A stretch of DNA of 64,000 bases from Typhlomys cinereus (GCA_023101885.1 JALPQD010000006.1:16330085-16394084), one strand, 5' to 3'. Numbered from the stretch's first letter, positions 1 to 12,916 are shown. Numbers and translations: made by a program. Notes: generated by a model not told the origin, from the sequence alone.

Positions 1-311
1 CAGATCCATTGCACAGCACTCTGCTGACCGTTAGTCAATGCCAACACTCACATTAATGGGGTGGGTCTGTCTGCTTAAGCTTTTCAGTTCGAACAAGGGG
101 AGGCCTTAGAGTATGGCACAGGAACTCTGCATAGGTGAGAATAGAAAGAGCAAAAACACAAATATTGTCCTTCAATATTAATGACTATGTTGTATACTAT
201 GCCAGGAGGACCTTAAGGAGTTTTTTTATCTGAAGAATTTAAAGTTTTAAGTTCAGATTTAATTCTCAGGGGTCCATAAATAACAGAGATTTTCATCCTT
301 TGAAATTTTCA
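1..311. other. Unique AT-rich sequence, no feature seen
   Basis: No frame of useful length, no recognised repeat and no RNA gene seen on either strand. Confidence 0.5.
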
Positions 312-470
312 ATGAAGTTCAGTGAGGTAGCTCAGCGTGTGAGGTGCCTGCTTGCAAACCTGGAGATTTGAGGCCAAGGCATGGAAGCCCACGTGGTGTA
401 CATCTCTCTCTCTCTCCCTTTACTTTTAACTCTCTCTCTGTCCATTTAATACATAAATAAAATATAGAGG
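312..470 (+). repeat. Old tRNA-derived SINE (ID/B2-like)
   Basis: The head reads 'gaggtagctcagcgtgtgagg', a decayed tRNA-like A-box region, followed by 'cctgcttgcaaacctgga', the usual body of rodent tRNA SINEs. After it comes a CT-rich stretch and an 'aataaataaa'-type A-rich tail near 450-465. The copy is diverged, and I see no convincing target-site duplication. The exact family (ID, B2 or B3) cannot be fixed by eye. Confidence 0.55.
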
Positions 471-1334
471 CATCTTATGCACCAACAATCTTGAATGATT
501 GAAGTTAGAACAAATGCTTTCCAGGTAGAATGCTCAAGCATGACTCCTCTTTCTTCCTGAGGACAACCATGTTTGAATAAGGATTTTTTAGTTTCACCAA
601 TTTACCACAGTCTTCTCTCAGATAAATTATTTGCTTAATACATCTTTGCTTAAAACATGAATTATAAGGAACGTATCTATCCTGTTGTCATAGAAACCAT
701 CATTAAAATAATTCATCACCTCGACTTCATTCATCATTCTCTCCTCCCTCCAGAACTGTCAAAAGGGGTACTTTAGAGAAGGAAATAGTACCCTGGGGAG
801 AGAAGGTGTATGTTTTCATGTGTGCAGAGGTATCTTAAAATCCTTCTGTGAGCTTCCCACTGGCAATACCTCCACCCGCTTCCAGTTCATAGTTTTCTTT
901 CTTCTACACTATTCTTTTAACTATAATCATTTGGGTTTATGAAAAGAATTTCCTCAGGGTGTGTGGTTATAGTGCAAATTTTGTATGATCAGATCAAGCT
1001 TGTGAATAATACATTCGTCTGTGAATAAACTCCCCAGGGCCTGTCCTCCTGGCTGAGCTTCTGTAATGAAGCATTTGACTGTAATTCAGTTAAGAATGCG
1101 GGAGATGTAAATATATGTGGGTGAAGAGAGTGTAGAAAGGACTTTAAACTATAGTGAAATCATTTCTTCGTCAAATGTGATATTCAAATGCTGTTTAGAG
1201 AAAGCAACCAGGAGGTTCAATTATAAAGGCATTTTAGAATGAAGGGGAAAGTGAATAGACCCTCACCAAAAATACTAGGTTGGGTAAGAAAGTTTGTGGC
1301 AAAGAGAAGGACCCAATTTGAGAAAGCTCACTTT
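471..1334. other. Unique sequence, no gene seen
   Basis: AT-rich with moderate complexity. No recognised repeat, no coding signal. Confidence 0.45.
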
Positions 1335-1520
1335 TAGAACTGGAAAGTTTAATGTCTTTGCCACTAAAGTAATAAGACCCAAGTTCAGATCCCCAGATCC
1401 TAAGTAAAAATGCCTGGTGGAAATGAATGGTGGCAGCTTGAACTTCTAGCCAGAATCTGGGCCCAGAGCAGAACAGTATGCATGTCACCATTGGGCTTTC
1501 AGAGGCATGTGTAAGTGCGT

Positions 1521-1565
<45 letters not shown>
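1335..1565 (+). repeat. Old ID-headed SINE, older of two subfamilies
   Basis: The body runs 'agttcagatccccagatcc', then 'aaaaatgcctggtggaaatg', then a 'ctgggcccagagcagaac' block, and ends in a CA microsatellite tail. The same order of blocks occurs at 50855-51070 and 51245-51500, and more weakly at 7205-7485, so these four copies form one old subfamily. The tRNA-like head is heavily decayed here. Confidence 0.55.
1521..1564 (+). repeat. (CA)22 microsatellite
   Basis: Uninterrupted CA dinucleotide run of 44 bp forming the 3' tail of the SINE just upstream. The GT/CA frames through it are not coding. Confidence 0.95.
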
Positions 1566-2904
1566 GAGGGAGAGAAAGAGAGAGTTCATGAATCATGATT
1601 GTGCACCTCACCCACTTACCCATGTGTAATGCAATCACTCAAGAGTCCTTAGTTCAGAGGTTCCTGACCTTTATCTTTGTTGATTTCACTTTTTTTAATA
1701 CTAAGGCTGCTTGATCATTCACAAGCTTAATAGAAGTGGCTTTCCTATTAAAAAACAGTGGGAAAAATAAGGAAAGATTAAGACCTATCTAGTCTAATGT
1801 TTCCAAGGCATGTGATTAAAAACAGTAACAGGGTGGTCACTAGAGAGCAGATTCTTAAGGCTTTGCAGTAAAAGGCAGCAATTCAACAAAACTCCAGGGA
1901 CCTGGATATGAGCAAGTTGAATTTTGTAAAAGATTATTTTAAGAAAGGGACGATAGACTTTGGCTTTGGATTGAAAAAGCATTATTTGAAGTCTCTTATT
2001 TCCATCAGATGAAGGTGAGATAATGTGATGTAAGAATAGAGAGGGGTTGGTAGGTCCAAGACTTTTCTATGTGTCCTCATGCTTCTGTGTTATGTGACCT
2101 GTGGAAGTCAAGCTCTCTACAATATCTTACTGAACTGCTCTGCCTCCCATAGCCACCATTTTGTGAAATTAATCAAGGCGTTTATTGAAGAGAGTCAAAC
2201 AAAATTGGGACTTAAGACCTGTGGAGCAGCTAGGGCACCAAGAGGAAGTTGAATTCTGAGAAACCTTTGGAGAACAGCATAACTACCCTTCGCTTTCATA
2301 TTCAACACCTGGACCTTTCTCCCACACATTTTCTCACATGGATCTACCTTTCCTTTCACCAATTTCTTTTGTTCCAGTTCCATGTCTATACTTCTCTCTA
2401 ATTGTGAATGCTGCTTATGTTTACCTTAGATGCTTAGTATAATATACTTGCTTCTATTAAGGTTGGGAAATTCAAAGTGTAAAAGAGAATACACTGAATT
2501 TGTTTGGGGATGAGTGTGCTGTGTGTCTGCACACATGGAAAGCTTTTAAAAGAGAAAAAAATGTTATTCTGAAGTTATGCAAAAGGTCAATGATGTGTCA
2601 CTGTGAATTAATGTGTTAGCATTAACATCATTTCCTTTATACCATTATAACTTATAGTGTAAGCAAATTGTTGTAAATATGTTTATTCTGCTGGAAATAA
2701 TACCCATTTTTTATTGAGCACAAAATCGATAAAGGTAAATCTCACACATTTAAAATACTGGTGAAACATTTGTATGATACTAGGTATTCAAGAAAATACT
2801 ATGATAAAATGAATCAGTGAATGTTGCTGTCTTCCTTATCAGCAATTCAAGCATATTTTCTGCTTTGTAGATTGTATTGTCAAGGCAGTCAAGGGATAAG
2901 AATT
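1566..2904. other. Unique AT-rich sequence, no gene seen
   Basis: Short frames only, none with recognisable protein content. No repeat recognised. Confidence 0.4.
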
Positions 2905-2910
2905 TTCTGT

Positions 2911-3124
2911 TTTATTATTATTATTATTATTTATTATCGCTACTACTACTTTGTGTGTATGATGTATGGGAGAAACACAAACCATGGTTCACATGTGGAG
3001 GTCAGAGAAAAAATTTATGTAGTTAGTTTTCTCCTTCTATCTTCTATGTGCATTCTGGAGTTTAAACTTAGGTTGTCAAACTTACAGGGCAAATGACTTT
3101 ACCCTTTGAATTATCCCACTAGCC
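2911..3124 (-). repeat. Old B2/B3-like SINE, antisense, with ATT-rich tail
   Basis: Read on the minus strand, the element ends in the (ATT)n run at 2911-2935. The plus-strand text 'catgtggaggtcagagaaa', 'gttttctccttctatcttc', 'gagtttaaacttaggttgtc' and 'ttatcccactagccac' follows the typical antisense B2/B3 order: ggaggtcagagg, tctctccttc, gaactcaggt, actgagcc. Many substitutions indicate great age. Its presence supports a muroid-like rodent. Confidence 0.65.
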
Positions 3125-4639
3125 ACAATATAACAATATGTTCAGTTAATCTTAAAACTTTGTTAGTATAATGCACAAAATCTTTTTGTCAGATTAGTGG
3201 AGAAATAAAAGATTCATGAGAAATAATTCCAGCTAATGTGAAAATGAAATCTTTTTGAAATATAGAATACTTTGCACAAATTCTTATAAAATGCAAAGTA
3301 GATCAACAGAAATGCATTTATACATAATCCAAATATGTAGTTCTAATTAATTTGACTTCATATGTCAGAAGTCTTAACCAATTATCATTCATATGGCACT
3401 GGTACAAGATCAAATAATTTTTATATACTATGAATGCTCTATAGTATTAATTCCAATTTAGTAACAAATTCATAGAGATCTCTCAAGCAACTTGAATGTA
3501 GTTAAATTATGAAATGACATAATATAAAAGTTTTCAAATCTATTGACCTCTATTTAGGATGGAAATATGAAGCTTCATGGACAAGAGTATCTTAAGCAAT
3601 GGAGATATTTATAAGGATAGACACAAATTTTGAGGGATGTCTCAATGTCTTAGAGGCTCATTAGTTTTTTCAGTACTATGGTACTAAACCAGAGCTTTGC
3701 TCATGAAAAGAACATGATTTACTCACTAAGTTACATGCCCTAGCTTTCATAGGTTAAAATCTCAACTACCAAATTCATGTTAGAATCACAGCTTACTTGG
3801 AACAACCTAGACGTATACAGAAAATGTGCGATGATCACTAGAGAGTTTGAAGTTTTCCTCTTATATTTAGTTATCTATAGAGTTCTCTGAAATGGGAGGT
3901 ATTCTGATAGATAATAAAATAGTTTATGATTATGTGCTACATTGGGAATAAAATGAAGACATATAAGAAAAGTTTCTTTCCTATCTGCTAAATAGAAATT
4001 AATTAGTAACATGGCATAGACTCAAAGTTTGAATCCTCTCTTTCAATCCATACGTTTTGTATACCAAAAGTGCTTTCCAATTAAGAGCACAGTATCGGAG
4101 ACTGAAGTCCTGAGTTTTGGGAAATGGAATAGAAGGTGAAGAAAATGTCACTGCATGTGGTATAGATGCAAAAGATTTCAAATTGCTACAGTACTGATAC
4201 AATTTAAGTCCTGCAATTGCACAAAATGTCTTCTGTCAACAACACTCATATTTGATGTTTCATTCTTTCTATAAAGAAAGCTACAAATCCACAAATAAAT
4301 ATGATAGAAAAAAGTACCAGAAATCTTTAAATGAACCAAGATCAGAATAGGAACATCTCTAATTGAATACTAACAAAAGACACATATAACTAAATCATTT
4401 TTATTTTTAAGACAAACTCTTTTCATATAATTGGAAATATATTGGAAAGTTATGACAAATGAAGAGATATTTGAAAGATTTCAAATAGTCTCCAATGTAT
4501 GCAGCCATGTGGAGTTGAGTGCTTACACAAATAATAGTCATGACTCAGGGGTTGTCATTTGACAGTAACTATTTATGAAAGGGATATTAATTCATTAGTG
4601 TATTTTTTGCAATTTATAGGACAGTGCTACATGTATTTA
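3125..4639. other. Unique AT-rich sequence, no gene seen
   Basis: About 1.5 kb without a recognised repeat or plausible coding frame on either strand. Confidence 0.4.
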
Positions 4640-4735
4640 CTCTGTGGAGACTGATAACAGAAAGAGTAAGAGAGATGACCAAAGTCCCACAGTTCTAGGT
4701 GGAAACATGGATTCAGAATGACAAATCTGCACCTA
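4640..4735 (-). repeat. Possible MIR relic, antisense
   Basis: The order 'gagagatgaccaaagtccca', 'cacagttctagg' and 'atggattcagaatgac' resembles antisense MIR (gaggttaagtgacttgcccaag, cacagctag, gggattcgaacc). The resemblance is weak. Confidence 0.3.
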
Positions 4736-5635
4736 TCCTGAGTTTGCATGCATCTACCATGACTTTCCTGACAACTCTGACAACATTTCCTCATCTGGAA
4801 TCGTAGCATCCTGAAAATAGACTCCTATCAGTGTGGTGTGTAAACCTTTCCTTTGACATTAGTAACAGTAACAATCTTAGGTTATGAAAGTAGCTCAAGT
4901 TAGATAAGGTAACTCTGCTTTTCATAAAGCCATGTTAAACTTGACCACTACATGTCCTCCTGTTTCTGATCTACTTCATGTGTGCATCCCTGGTTTTGTT
5001 ACTGTTACAGGCCATAATTCTGTCAGTAGGTAACTACACAAACCTGGATCTGTCTATCTCTTTGGTTCCGTAGCACATTAACCTCAGTTCTTATGTACCA
5101 GAACTGAAGATTCTAGAAGAGTGACAGTGCTGGGATGGTGAATCCAGAGTATCTTCCTCTGCTGAAATTTGGATCTTGAACATTGCTTCTTGTTGACTAT
5201 CAACTAGTAATCTGAGGTTGTTTTCTTAGTGGAGCTAATGTGTAAATAATGAGATATTGTCACCTCTGTATCAAAAAGGACACTCAGTGGCTTGTCAGAT
5301 GGGAAATGCTTCACTTCATACCTACATCCATGTGATACAACTTAGTATAAACCATTTTTCCTGGAATCTGATAACTTATGCTTTACTCTTAGATTTATTA
5401 CATAGTCTCTGAAGAATTACTGTGATGCTAGGAAACCTTGGATATTAAACTAAATCCATATTCAAATTTCATGGATAAGCCATAAACATATTTTGGACAA
5501 GAAAATTATATATGAATATATATAATTAACATCCTTAAATACCTTGGATTAACTGTAGAGCATTCACAAACATTGGTAAATGTTTATTTTTAAACATTTT
5601 AAATATTTTTTTGTTAGCATATCTTTCTATCAAGA
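4736..5635. other. Unique AT-rich sequence, no gene seen
   Basis: No repeat recognised before the poly-T that opens the L1 tail at about 5640. Contains a short AT palindrome-like run near 5507-5527. Confidence 0.4.
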
Positions 5636-5639
5636 ATAT

Positions 5640-6540
5640 TTTTATATATATATTTTTTATTAATACATTTTTATTATTATTTCAGCTCATACAAACTTAA
5701 TAGGTACACCAGTTGCATCCCTCCCTCCTCCTCCCACCCCCCCCCCGTACCCCCTGCTCCTACTCCCCACCCCCCTTCCTTCCCATCCCCCAGTGCCTCC
5801 CGCCCCAATTCCCAGAGAGTCCTTTCTTGTGCATGCCTGATTTTCCTCTGGGCCCTCCTCTCCGATGACGTACAAGGACCCAGTGGCCTTTCCCTGAACC
5901 CTTTCCCGTGTTCCCCTTAGGTATAGGAACACTGCTGTGGCTGCCAATCCCTTGCCTCCAAAGATCTTGGTGCCTTTAGCAGATGCTAGACTTTGTGGGG
6001 TCAATAGTGTGTTGGACAATGCGCAGGGCATGTAAAGTCCAATTATGATTGCTTCAGCCCTAACTTGTATGGACTATCTTACATATCATTGCTCCTCCCA
6101 TCCTTTTGCTCTTACACTCTTACCGCCCCCTCTTCCACAAATTTCCCTGAGCTTCAGGATGGGGAGAGATTAGTCTGGCCTAGTTCTAGGTGGTTGATAT
6201 AGAGTCTCTGAAGTTCTGGATTGTGGTTTGTTGGTTTTCTTTTGCAGTTTTGCTGCTCCTGCAATGCCCTTCACTCCTTCCTGGTGGGCATTGTATGTTA
6301 CCCCCTGGCCAGAGACAAAAAGCTGTTAAACTAGAGTCTTGTGATAAAAGCACATTCAAAGGTAGATGTAATAAAAGTGGGAAACCACAGTGAGGGAGGG
6401 GTCTATCACCAATTTGCACAACGGTTACTTTTTATCTGCCAGACTATATGCCCTCCTCTTCTGGTGAGATTATACCCCCTCAGTAGTAAATGATCAGGAA
6501 CAAAATGCTTTACCTTTTCCTATGCCAAGATATCAGATGC
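5640..6540 (-). mobile_element. L1 LINE, 5'-truncated, 3' UTR copy (young family)
   Basis: Read on the minus strand, a 3' UTR runs to a G-rich tract (complement of 5717-5815). It then ends with the family-specific terminus (complement of 'ttatttcagctcatacaaac', 5679-5698) and an A/T-rich tail. The same terminus and body occur at 36093-36630, 38765-39845 and 47010-47165, so this is a recently active L1 family of this genome. The 5' truncation lies near 6530; I could not find a clean TSD. The frames across it (for example 5687-6031 minus) are 3' UTR and not genes. This copy is also the empty-site comparison for the SINE at 39444-39731. Confidence 0.85.
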
Positions 6541-7204
6541 CCTTAAGAAGTTTGAAATGTAAAATGTGATGTTTATGTGTGTGCTCCTTGCTTATACTTT
6601 ATGGACACAGATCCTACTTCAGGGGCTGAAACATTCAATGCTGCTGTGTTCAGAACACAGATTCATATGAAATTATGCATGTGCTATTGAAAAGTCTCGC
6701 ACTTACAATTTTGTTGAATCAAATGTTAAGAGAATTGTTAAATGTAAGCTTTGTTTGATTGTATTCATTCAAGCATTCTGTGTTAATGATCACTTATTTC
6801 ATATGTCAACCATTGGAGAAAAAAAATTTGAAAGAAATCATTCTATAATTTTAGCTTTAGACTTACAGAACTGAAATACATGGTTTCCTGTCTTGACCAC
6901 CATGACTTCATCTTTAAAAAGTGATTGACAAGACTAAGTTCCTAAGTCAATTAGAACGGTAATTTTATTTTGTAGCTAACTTTCTCTTATTCAGGAAGGT
7001 GTCACACAGGATTATAAGTGAATGTGCACTTTACAATGTGTAAGTAGCAAAAAGTAAGCACTGCAATTAAGTTGGTGAATGAATGAAGAGATCTCGAGGG
7101 AATGTTCTCAGGGAAACTGGTTATTCACTCTTGTCTTGGTAAATGTGCTCCTCTACTAATCAAGATGGAACTTATTTGCTGTCACCTCAATTTATGTTAA
7201 GATC
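6541..7204. other. Unique sequence, no gene seen
   Basis: No repeat or coding signal recognised. Confidence 0.4.
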
Positions 7205-7485
7205 TGTTTTGTGGGTTGGGAAGATGGCTTTGGAGTTAAAGCTTCTGCCTCATAAGCAATAGGACCTGATTTTGGATTCCCAGATCCCACACACATCAGG
7301 CAGATATGGTGTTGATCTGGAATTACAATCCTAGAAAGAAGATCCTTGGAATTCCTACAGTAAAACGTAGTAAAAGATAGAGCAATCCAGGTGATTATAG
7401 GTGTTACTATTGTGCTTTCACAGGTTCCAAAGTGCCCTCTTATACACATGCCTACAAGCATATATACACTTGCATCCAGATCCCC
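7205..7485 (+). repeat. Old ID-headed SINE, older subfamily
   Basis: Head 'gttgggaagatggctttgga' and 'gttaaagcttctgcctcata' matches an ID-type tRNA head. It continues 'ggattcccagatcccacaca', as in the B-box region of the related copies. The tail has 'agcaatccaggtgatt', which parallels 'aacaatccgggatgatt' at about 51420. Strongly diverged, without a clear TSD. Confidence 0.6.
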
Positions 7486-7825
7486 CATACAGAAGAGATG
7501 AAAAAAAATAATCACTTTGTGCCCAATACCAATATATACCAATCACTATAATAGTATATATTTGCATATACATTTAAACATTTTATTTTGTTTTACTTTA
7601 TTATGTGCCATTTCATATTTTTTCTATATGAAAAATTGTTGATATGAGTCCTAATAAGTAGGTAGGTGGCAAACCAGAAATATCAGCAGTACTCTAATTG
7701 TAATATGATTTTTATTTTAGCTCACAATTAAGTTATTTCCTACTGGAAATCTTTCTCACTAGATTTCCCCAAACTCCAAATTTTATTGTCTCTTTGTGGA
7801 GCATATTTTAGTTGCTTATTTTGTT

Positions 7826-7932
7826 TGAGATAATGTCTTATCCTGCAGCTCAGACACTCCTGGACTTCACAGCAATGCTGTCTGAGCTTTCTTGTTGCTG
7901 GAATTACATCCAGGAGCCACTATGTCTGTCTA
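7826..7932 (-). repeat. Old B1-like (7SL-derived) SINE, antisense
   Basis: Plus-strand text 'tttgagataatgtcttatcc', 'cctggacttcacagcaatg', 'ttgttgctggaattaca' and 'aggagccactatg' follows the antisense B1 order: gagacagggtctc, cctggaactca, gtgctgggattaaa, gtgccaccac. It is diverged but the block order is right. It is the only B1-like copy I found in the window. Confidence 0.6.
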
Positions 7933-8634
7933 CATTCAAGTCCTTTGAAAGGTGATTTGATATATCATGGGTATAAGTAGACTTTCCTCCCATCCATTCT
8001 CTGTAGGAATCTGTTATGGGAGTTGGTATACATAAAAGATAGTTGTCACTGCTGGACAGAAGAGATATTAACATAAAGATAAAAATTAACCTGATTCTTA
8101 ATATGGTTATTGATAAGGATTTGTGAAAAGAATGCATGTTCATTGATTTATACATACATGAAATGAAAATTTAAGAGCACAAATATTTATTTCTAGTGTA
8201 CTATTAAGATATTATTAAAATATTTAATCCATAAATTATAGAATATAATTATACAAAAAGATTGAAAATAGCTAAAATATTGGCTTAGACATATCTGTAG
8301 TCATTGTGCAGTGCTACAGTTGAAGAGTGACTGACAAAGGAGAAAGATGCTTCTGTCTTCAGACGGTCTTATCACTCTTGCCTCCATTATGGAAGATGAT
8401 GAGACACATAAATTACTGAAAGTTGAACTTGACCTTTCATTGTGAGAGTAAATGCATCTTTTCCCTGAGATGCGGGGAAAACAGTAAAAGAATGTGAAAG
8501 AATTGAGGCAGTCTTTGTTGTTGATTTTTTTGTGTATTTTTTTGTTAAGTAAGAAACCTTATTTATTTATTCATTCATTTGTGTATTTATGCATTTGTGT
8601 ATTTATTAATTTTCATGGTGTTATAAGTTTGGTC

Positions 8635-8654
8635 TGTGAGTCTTAAGACTCACA
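8635..8654. repeat. Perfect 20-bp palindrome
   Basis: The sequence tgtgagtcttaagactcaca equals its own reverse complement with no spacer. It contains a central TCTTAAGA. It lies just after an AT-rich TTTA-repeat stretch. No function is known to me. Confidence 0.9.
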
Positions 8655-9025
8655 ACTATGTATCCTCCTGGGAAATATTTCTTTCTAAACACTTGAGCAG
8701 CACAGTATCAGGAGAATAAGATAGAGGGTTCCCAGGGTTGCAAACCTTTGGAAAAAGAGTTATCACATTACACCCAGCTGGAAGCTAAACAAGTCATGGC
8801 ATTTTGTAAATATCAGTTGAGACATCTCTTCTTCATTTACTGGGCTTCTGAACTTTGCATGGAAGTCACAAAGTTAAGGAAGAATTTAATTTTTTTCCAA
8901 GTTTATCTGACGTCAAAATCACTGATTTGCTAATTAAAAGACAGAATGAACTAAAAGACAGGTCAGTAAAAGGTTCCAACTCTCCTTGTTATTTAATTTA
9001 AAGAAGTGTTATTAATATTAGTATT

Positions 9026-9045
9026 AGGGCCCTATATTGGGCCCT
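9026..9045. repeat. Short GC hairpin in AT-rich DNA
   Basis: AGGGCCC at 9026-9032 pairs perfectly with GGGCCCT at 9039-9045 around a 6-nt AT loop. Seven GC-rich pairs stand out in AT-rich surroundings. Confidence 0.8.
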
Positions 9046-10291
9046 GGGTTTCAAAATGTCCTGAAGAAAGAGTAGCTATAACTAATATGTCTTCTATAAT
9101 TGCCTACATTATTTCTTGCAATACATATATTTGCTTAAATTATTATTATCGCTATGTGTGACCTTCCACTTTTCATTTTCCTATCAAGTACCAAGGATAT
9201 GACTTATGATCCAGAGATAAGCCTCTCATATGTGTATAAATGCATCACAAGTCCATGCATGTCTCACAAATGTTTAGCAGTGGTGAAAGGGTGAAATTTC
9301 TCTCACTCAAAAAGTCTTTATTCTTAGAGTAAAAGCATCAGTTGAATGCCAAGCTGCACTATGGAATTCTATATAACAGGTTTATACCAGACATTTATCA
9401 AAACACTTTAGGTCCTGAGATTGAGAAAAAGCTCAGTGTCTCTCCCCTCACAGAGACTCCAGAGAACTGGTAAGTCTTGGAATATAACAAAACTAATACA
9501 GCTATATTCTGGGGTCATGCTCTTAAATCCATACATCATCATACCTCTCATTATACTATAAGAGAAAAGATTCAAAGGAACTTTTAAAATACCCACCTTT
9601 CTATCTGGTGTTTTGACAAAAATAGCTTTCATGTAGGCAAGGAAAAGTAGTTTCAGTGATGCAAAATGAATAAATTCTAGAGATCTACTGTGTACACAGT
9701 ACTGAGAATGAATACTTCGTTGTCCAATAAAGCACTGATAAGAAGGCCTATCTGGCATTACATGTTCTTACTACAAAATAAGTAAAGAAGGAAGAATACT
9801 TTCAGAGATCAATATGTTTATGCCGTGAATTGTGGTGATGGCTTCTTGAAGTATATTTTTCTTCACACCTATTAAGTTGCATACATTAAATATGTTCTAC
9901 TTTACCTACATCTACTATAAAGTGGTTGGTAAACAAACAAAAAAGGGAATAAGCTTAAAATTATAAAAAATTGGGTATTTTTAAAGCTATGTAATCAGAA
10001 GTCAATTTATAAGGTCAATGCAATTCATACTCTTATTTCCTAACCCATTTTATTCTTTTATTTCCTTCAAATTCTTCAAGAATTAAGTACATATTGTTTT
10101 TAAAAGCCATAGGTTATTAATGAAAAATCCCATGATACATGTGGGAATCTTATCCATGAGTTATTGATAAGGAAACACCAGAGGCTCCATCAACAAACTC
10201 ATGCTATTGCCATTGCTCTTAATACCTTGTTGATACAGAATTCCTGTTGCTGAAGACAGTACATGGTCTCAGTGCAGAACATAGAGAAATC

Positions 10292-10434
10292 AAGGAGGAA
10301 CTGACTCACAAATTTCCTTCCTGCAAATCTGGGGACCCAAGCTCAATCCCTGGAAAATCCATATGGTTGAGGAGGGAACTGACTTCCAAAAGCTGTCCTC
10401 TAAACTCTACCCATGCACCATGACATGAATGTGC

Positions 10435-10475
<41 letters not shown>

Positions 10476-10530
10476 TGCTCTCACTCTTTGTCTTTGTAAC
10501 AAATAAATAAATAATAAAATAATAAAACAT
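10292..10530 (+). repeat. B2/B3-like tRNA SINE
   Basis: The order 'ccttcctgcaaatctgggg', 'acccaagctcaatccctgg', 'gagggaactgacttccaa', 'agctgtcctctaaactct' and 'catgcaccatgac' follows sense B2/B3. It is followed by a (CT)n run and an aaataaataaataataaaa tail. Moderately diverged. The minus-strand frame 10306-10572 through it is a shadow. Confidence 0.7.
10433..10474 (+). repeat. (CT)n microsatellite in SINE tail
   Basis: CT dinucleotide run interrupted once by 'cg', inside the 3' part of the SINE. Confidence 0.9.
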
Positions 10531-12819
10531 AGTAACGAGTTCCAAGTCTGAAAAGAGCACTGTTTGAGACATGGCAGGTACTCACATAAAATATATGGAT
10601 GACAAAAGATATTAGAGGAATGCAGAATTTTTTTGCATTTTTATAGAAGGAAGAAATAATTTCCTTTCCAATTTCAGAGCAACAGAAAACTATTTTTCTT
10701 GTGAAAAGAGTCATTTCAAACTAATTTTCTGTTTTTGTGTCTGAAACATCAACTTCTTTCTGAATTTTAAATGATGCAATGCTTTGTATAAATTGAAGCA
10801 ACATTTCTGCTACCATGGGAAGTTCAAAAGTTTATGATAACGAGGAGAAAACCAGTTGTTCAGTTGATGACAGAGAAGTTTGGCATAGAATCCGCATGGC
10901 GTCACTTTACCAGGGACTTAATAACTTTCTTCATCAATGACATACTCTGTCACTTAGTTGTCATCTCATAAATGGTGAATTGAATTTGAAGACAGTTTAT
11001 AAACTTTCTCTTACAACTGATTGAACTTTTCAACCAATCTCATATATAATCAGAGCTGTGAACTTGAATCAACTGCAGAGGAATATAATCTATATTTATA
11101 GGAGATATTAATTTTTCTGCAGTTTAATTGCAAAATGTCTGATGATAATTTCAGAGACCATTCTGAAATGAAAAATGCATATTTAGTGATTACAACAACA
11201 TGAGATAAGTTCTATTGCTATCATTCCACCAATGAAAAACTGAAGATTACAGCAGCTTCGTTATCTGCCTAAAATAATATATGATAGAGAAATAAGATAA
11301 TACTAAAAATAGCTGAATATTCAAAAATAGCTTCTAAAGTATCATCTTTTTCACTATGCTGTGTGATATTCTGATACTTTATATTTATCAATCTATGTCT
11401 GTGATCTGTGCACATGTACGCAGCATGCTTATGAGATGCTGGGGGTTCAAACACGGTAAGAACCATACTATTCACCTGCATCTTCCCAATATTCTGTGCA
11501 GAACGCCAATGATGAATGTTTGCTCTCTTTTTAGATAACTTTATTCATTATTCCTTCCACAAAACAGAAATATATCCATGCTAATTACATTCTATGATTT
11601 CTATATCTTTCTGTTGTATCTTTTGAGGAAAAGACAGTCAAAATTAAATCCTTATCATTTCAGGTAGATATTTTGAAGGCAGTGTTATTTCCTTTTATGT
11701 CATAAAATCACCATTTACTCAGGATATTAAAACTAAACACTGGTCTCACATTTAAAGGATGATGGATGTCCATGGGGGAATTAAAGAAATAATTTTCTAT
11801 GTATCATTTTAAAGAGGGTAAGGGAAAATTTGGAAAGATAAGGCCTCAGGCTAATGGAAGATAATTGACATTTTCTTTTAGGAGTTGTTAATTAAAACAA
11901 CATTAAATATTCCCCTACAATCTTTTGTCAGTCAATAGAATAGGCCACTAGAACTGCCACTGAGGGGCCCATCAAAACCTATAACATTCTCCCAGAGTAT
12001 CTAATTACAGCCATTTTAAAAGGTTTCCAATGCACTCACAACATCTTTCTTAAGAATTTGCTTCTATAAAACATCTAAATGTTAACAACCTGCCATACAG
12101 AGAAGATGTCACGCAGAAGCATTCAGATAACATCCCATAGTAATGTCCAGTCCTCCTTATCTTATGTAGGGTGCATACTGTTTATAAAAGTCAAAGTGAT
12201 CCAGTTATATATAAGTATATAACAGGTGAGAAGTAAGTATCCCCGGACAATGGTGAAGGAAAGGGTAATAAATAAACATGTCAGAAAACTGTTTAGGTTT
12301 TATTTAAATGCATTTCATGATATACTTAATAATTTTAGGTAAGGAAAAATCATGAAATAGTGCATTCAGTGTTTGTTGTATAAATGAAATAAATGTACAA
12401 TTTCTAAAACTCAAAGAAATTAAAGAAGTATTCAGCCATTTTTGTCTTCATTAAACTTCAGCTTCTGTAAAGAAAATTGGATTAGAAGATGGAAGACAGG
12501 AGAGTGTACAAAAGTTTTGATTATTAAAATGCAGATTGCATGAACATTCCACTTATGTATAAAATAAAATAGAACCAAAAATCAATTAGTGAATAGATAA
12601 TCACAATGAGACAAATTAATGTATTTGAGAAAAGTAATAATAAATTGTTAAAAATAGTATACCTAGCATCTTAGACAGAAGTTGATCCTATACTGATATA
12701 TCACTCTATGTAAAACAAACATGGAAAACCCATGACAAGAACTAAATAACAGGAAGAAAATATGAATTGGTATGTTTTTGAATTGTTGCTGGCAAATAAT
12801 CACAATCTTTTGAAGAAGA
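10531..12819. other. Unique AT-rich sequence, no gene seen
   Basis: A faint MIR-like stretch may lie near 11215-11265 ('accaatgaaaaactgaag' resembling 'acagatgaggaaactgag'), but it is too decayed to call. Otherwise nothing recognised. Confidence 0.35.
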
Positions 12820-12913
12820 TTGGCTTTACTTTCTTCCCATTTTCATGTATGTATGTGTGATACATATGTGTGTATGTATGTTTATATATTCATGTGTGTG
12901 CATGTGGACATAG

Positions 12914-12916
<3 letters not shown>

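Larger units (their letters stand above)
7933..10290. other. Unique AT-rich sequence with two short inverted repeats
   Basis: No gene or classifiable repeat. Contains the palindrome at 8635-8654 and the GC hairpin at 9026-9045, listed separately, plus a TTTA-rich stretch at about 8560-8610. Confidence 0.4.

Noticed and set aside
1234..1638. Minus-strand 134-aa frame
   Set aside because: Runs through the antisense CA microsatellite (Cys-Val repeat) and an old SINE. No coding content outside these.
5687..6031. Minus-strand 114-aa Gly-rich frame, similar to 36255-36578
   Set aside because: Both are the same L1 3' UTR. Similarity between them reflects the repeat, not a gene family.
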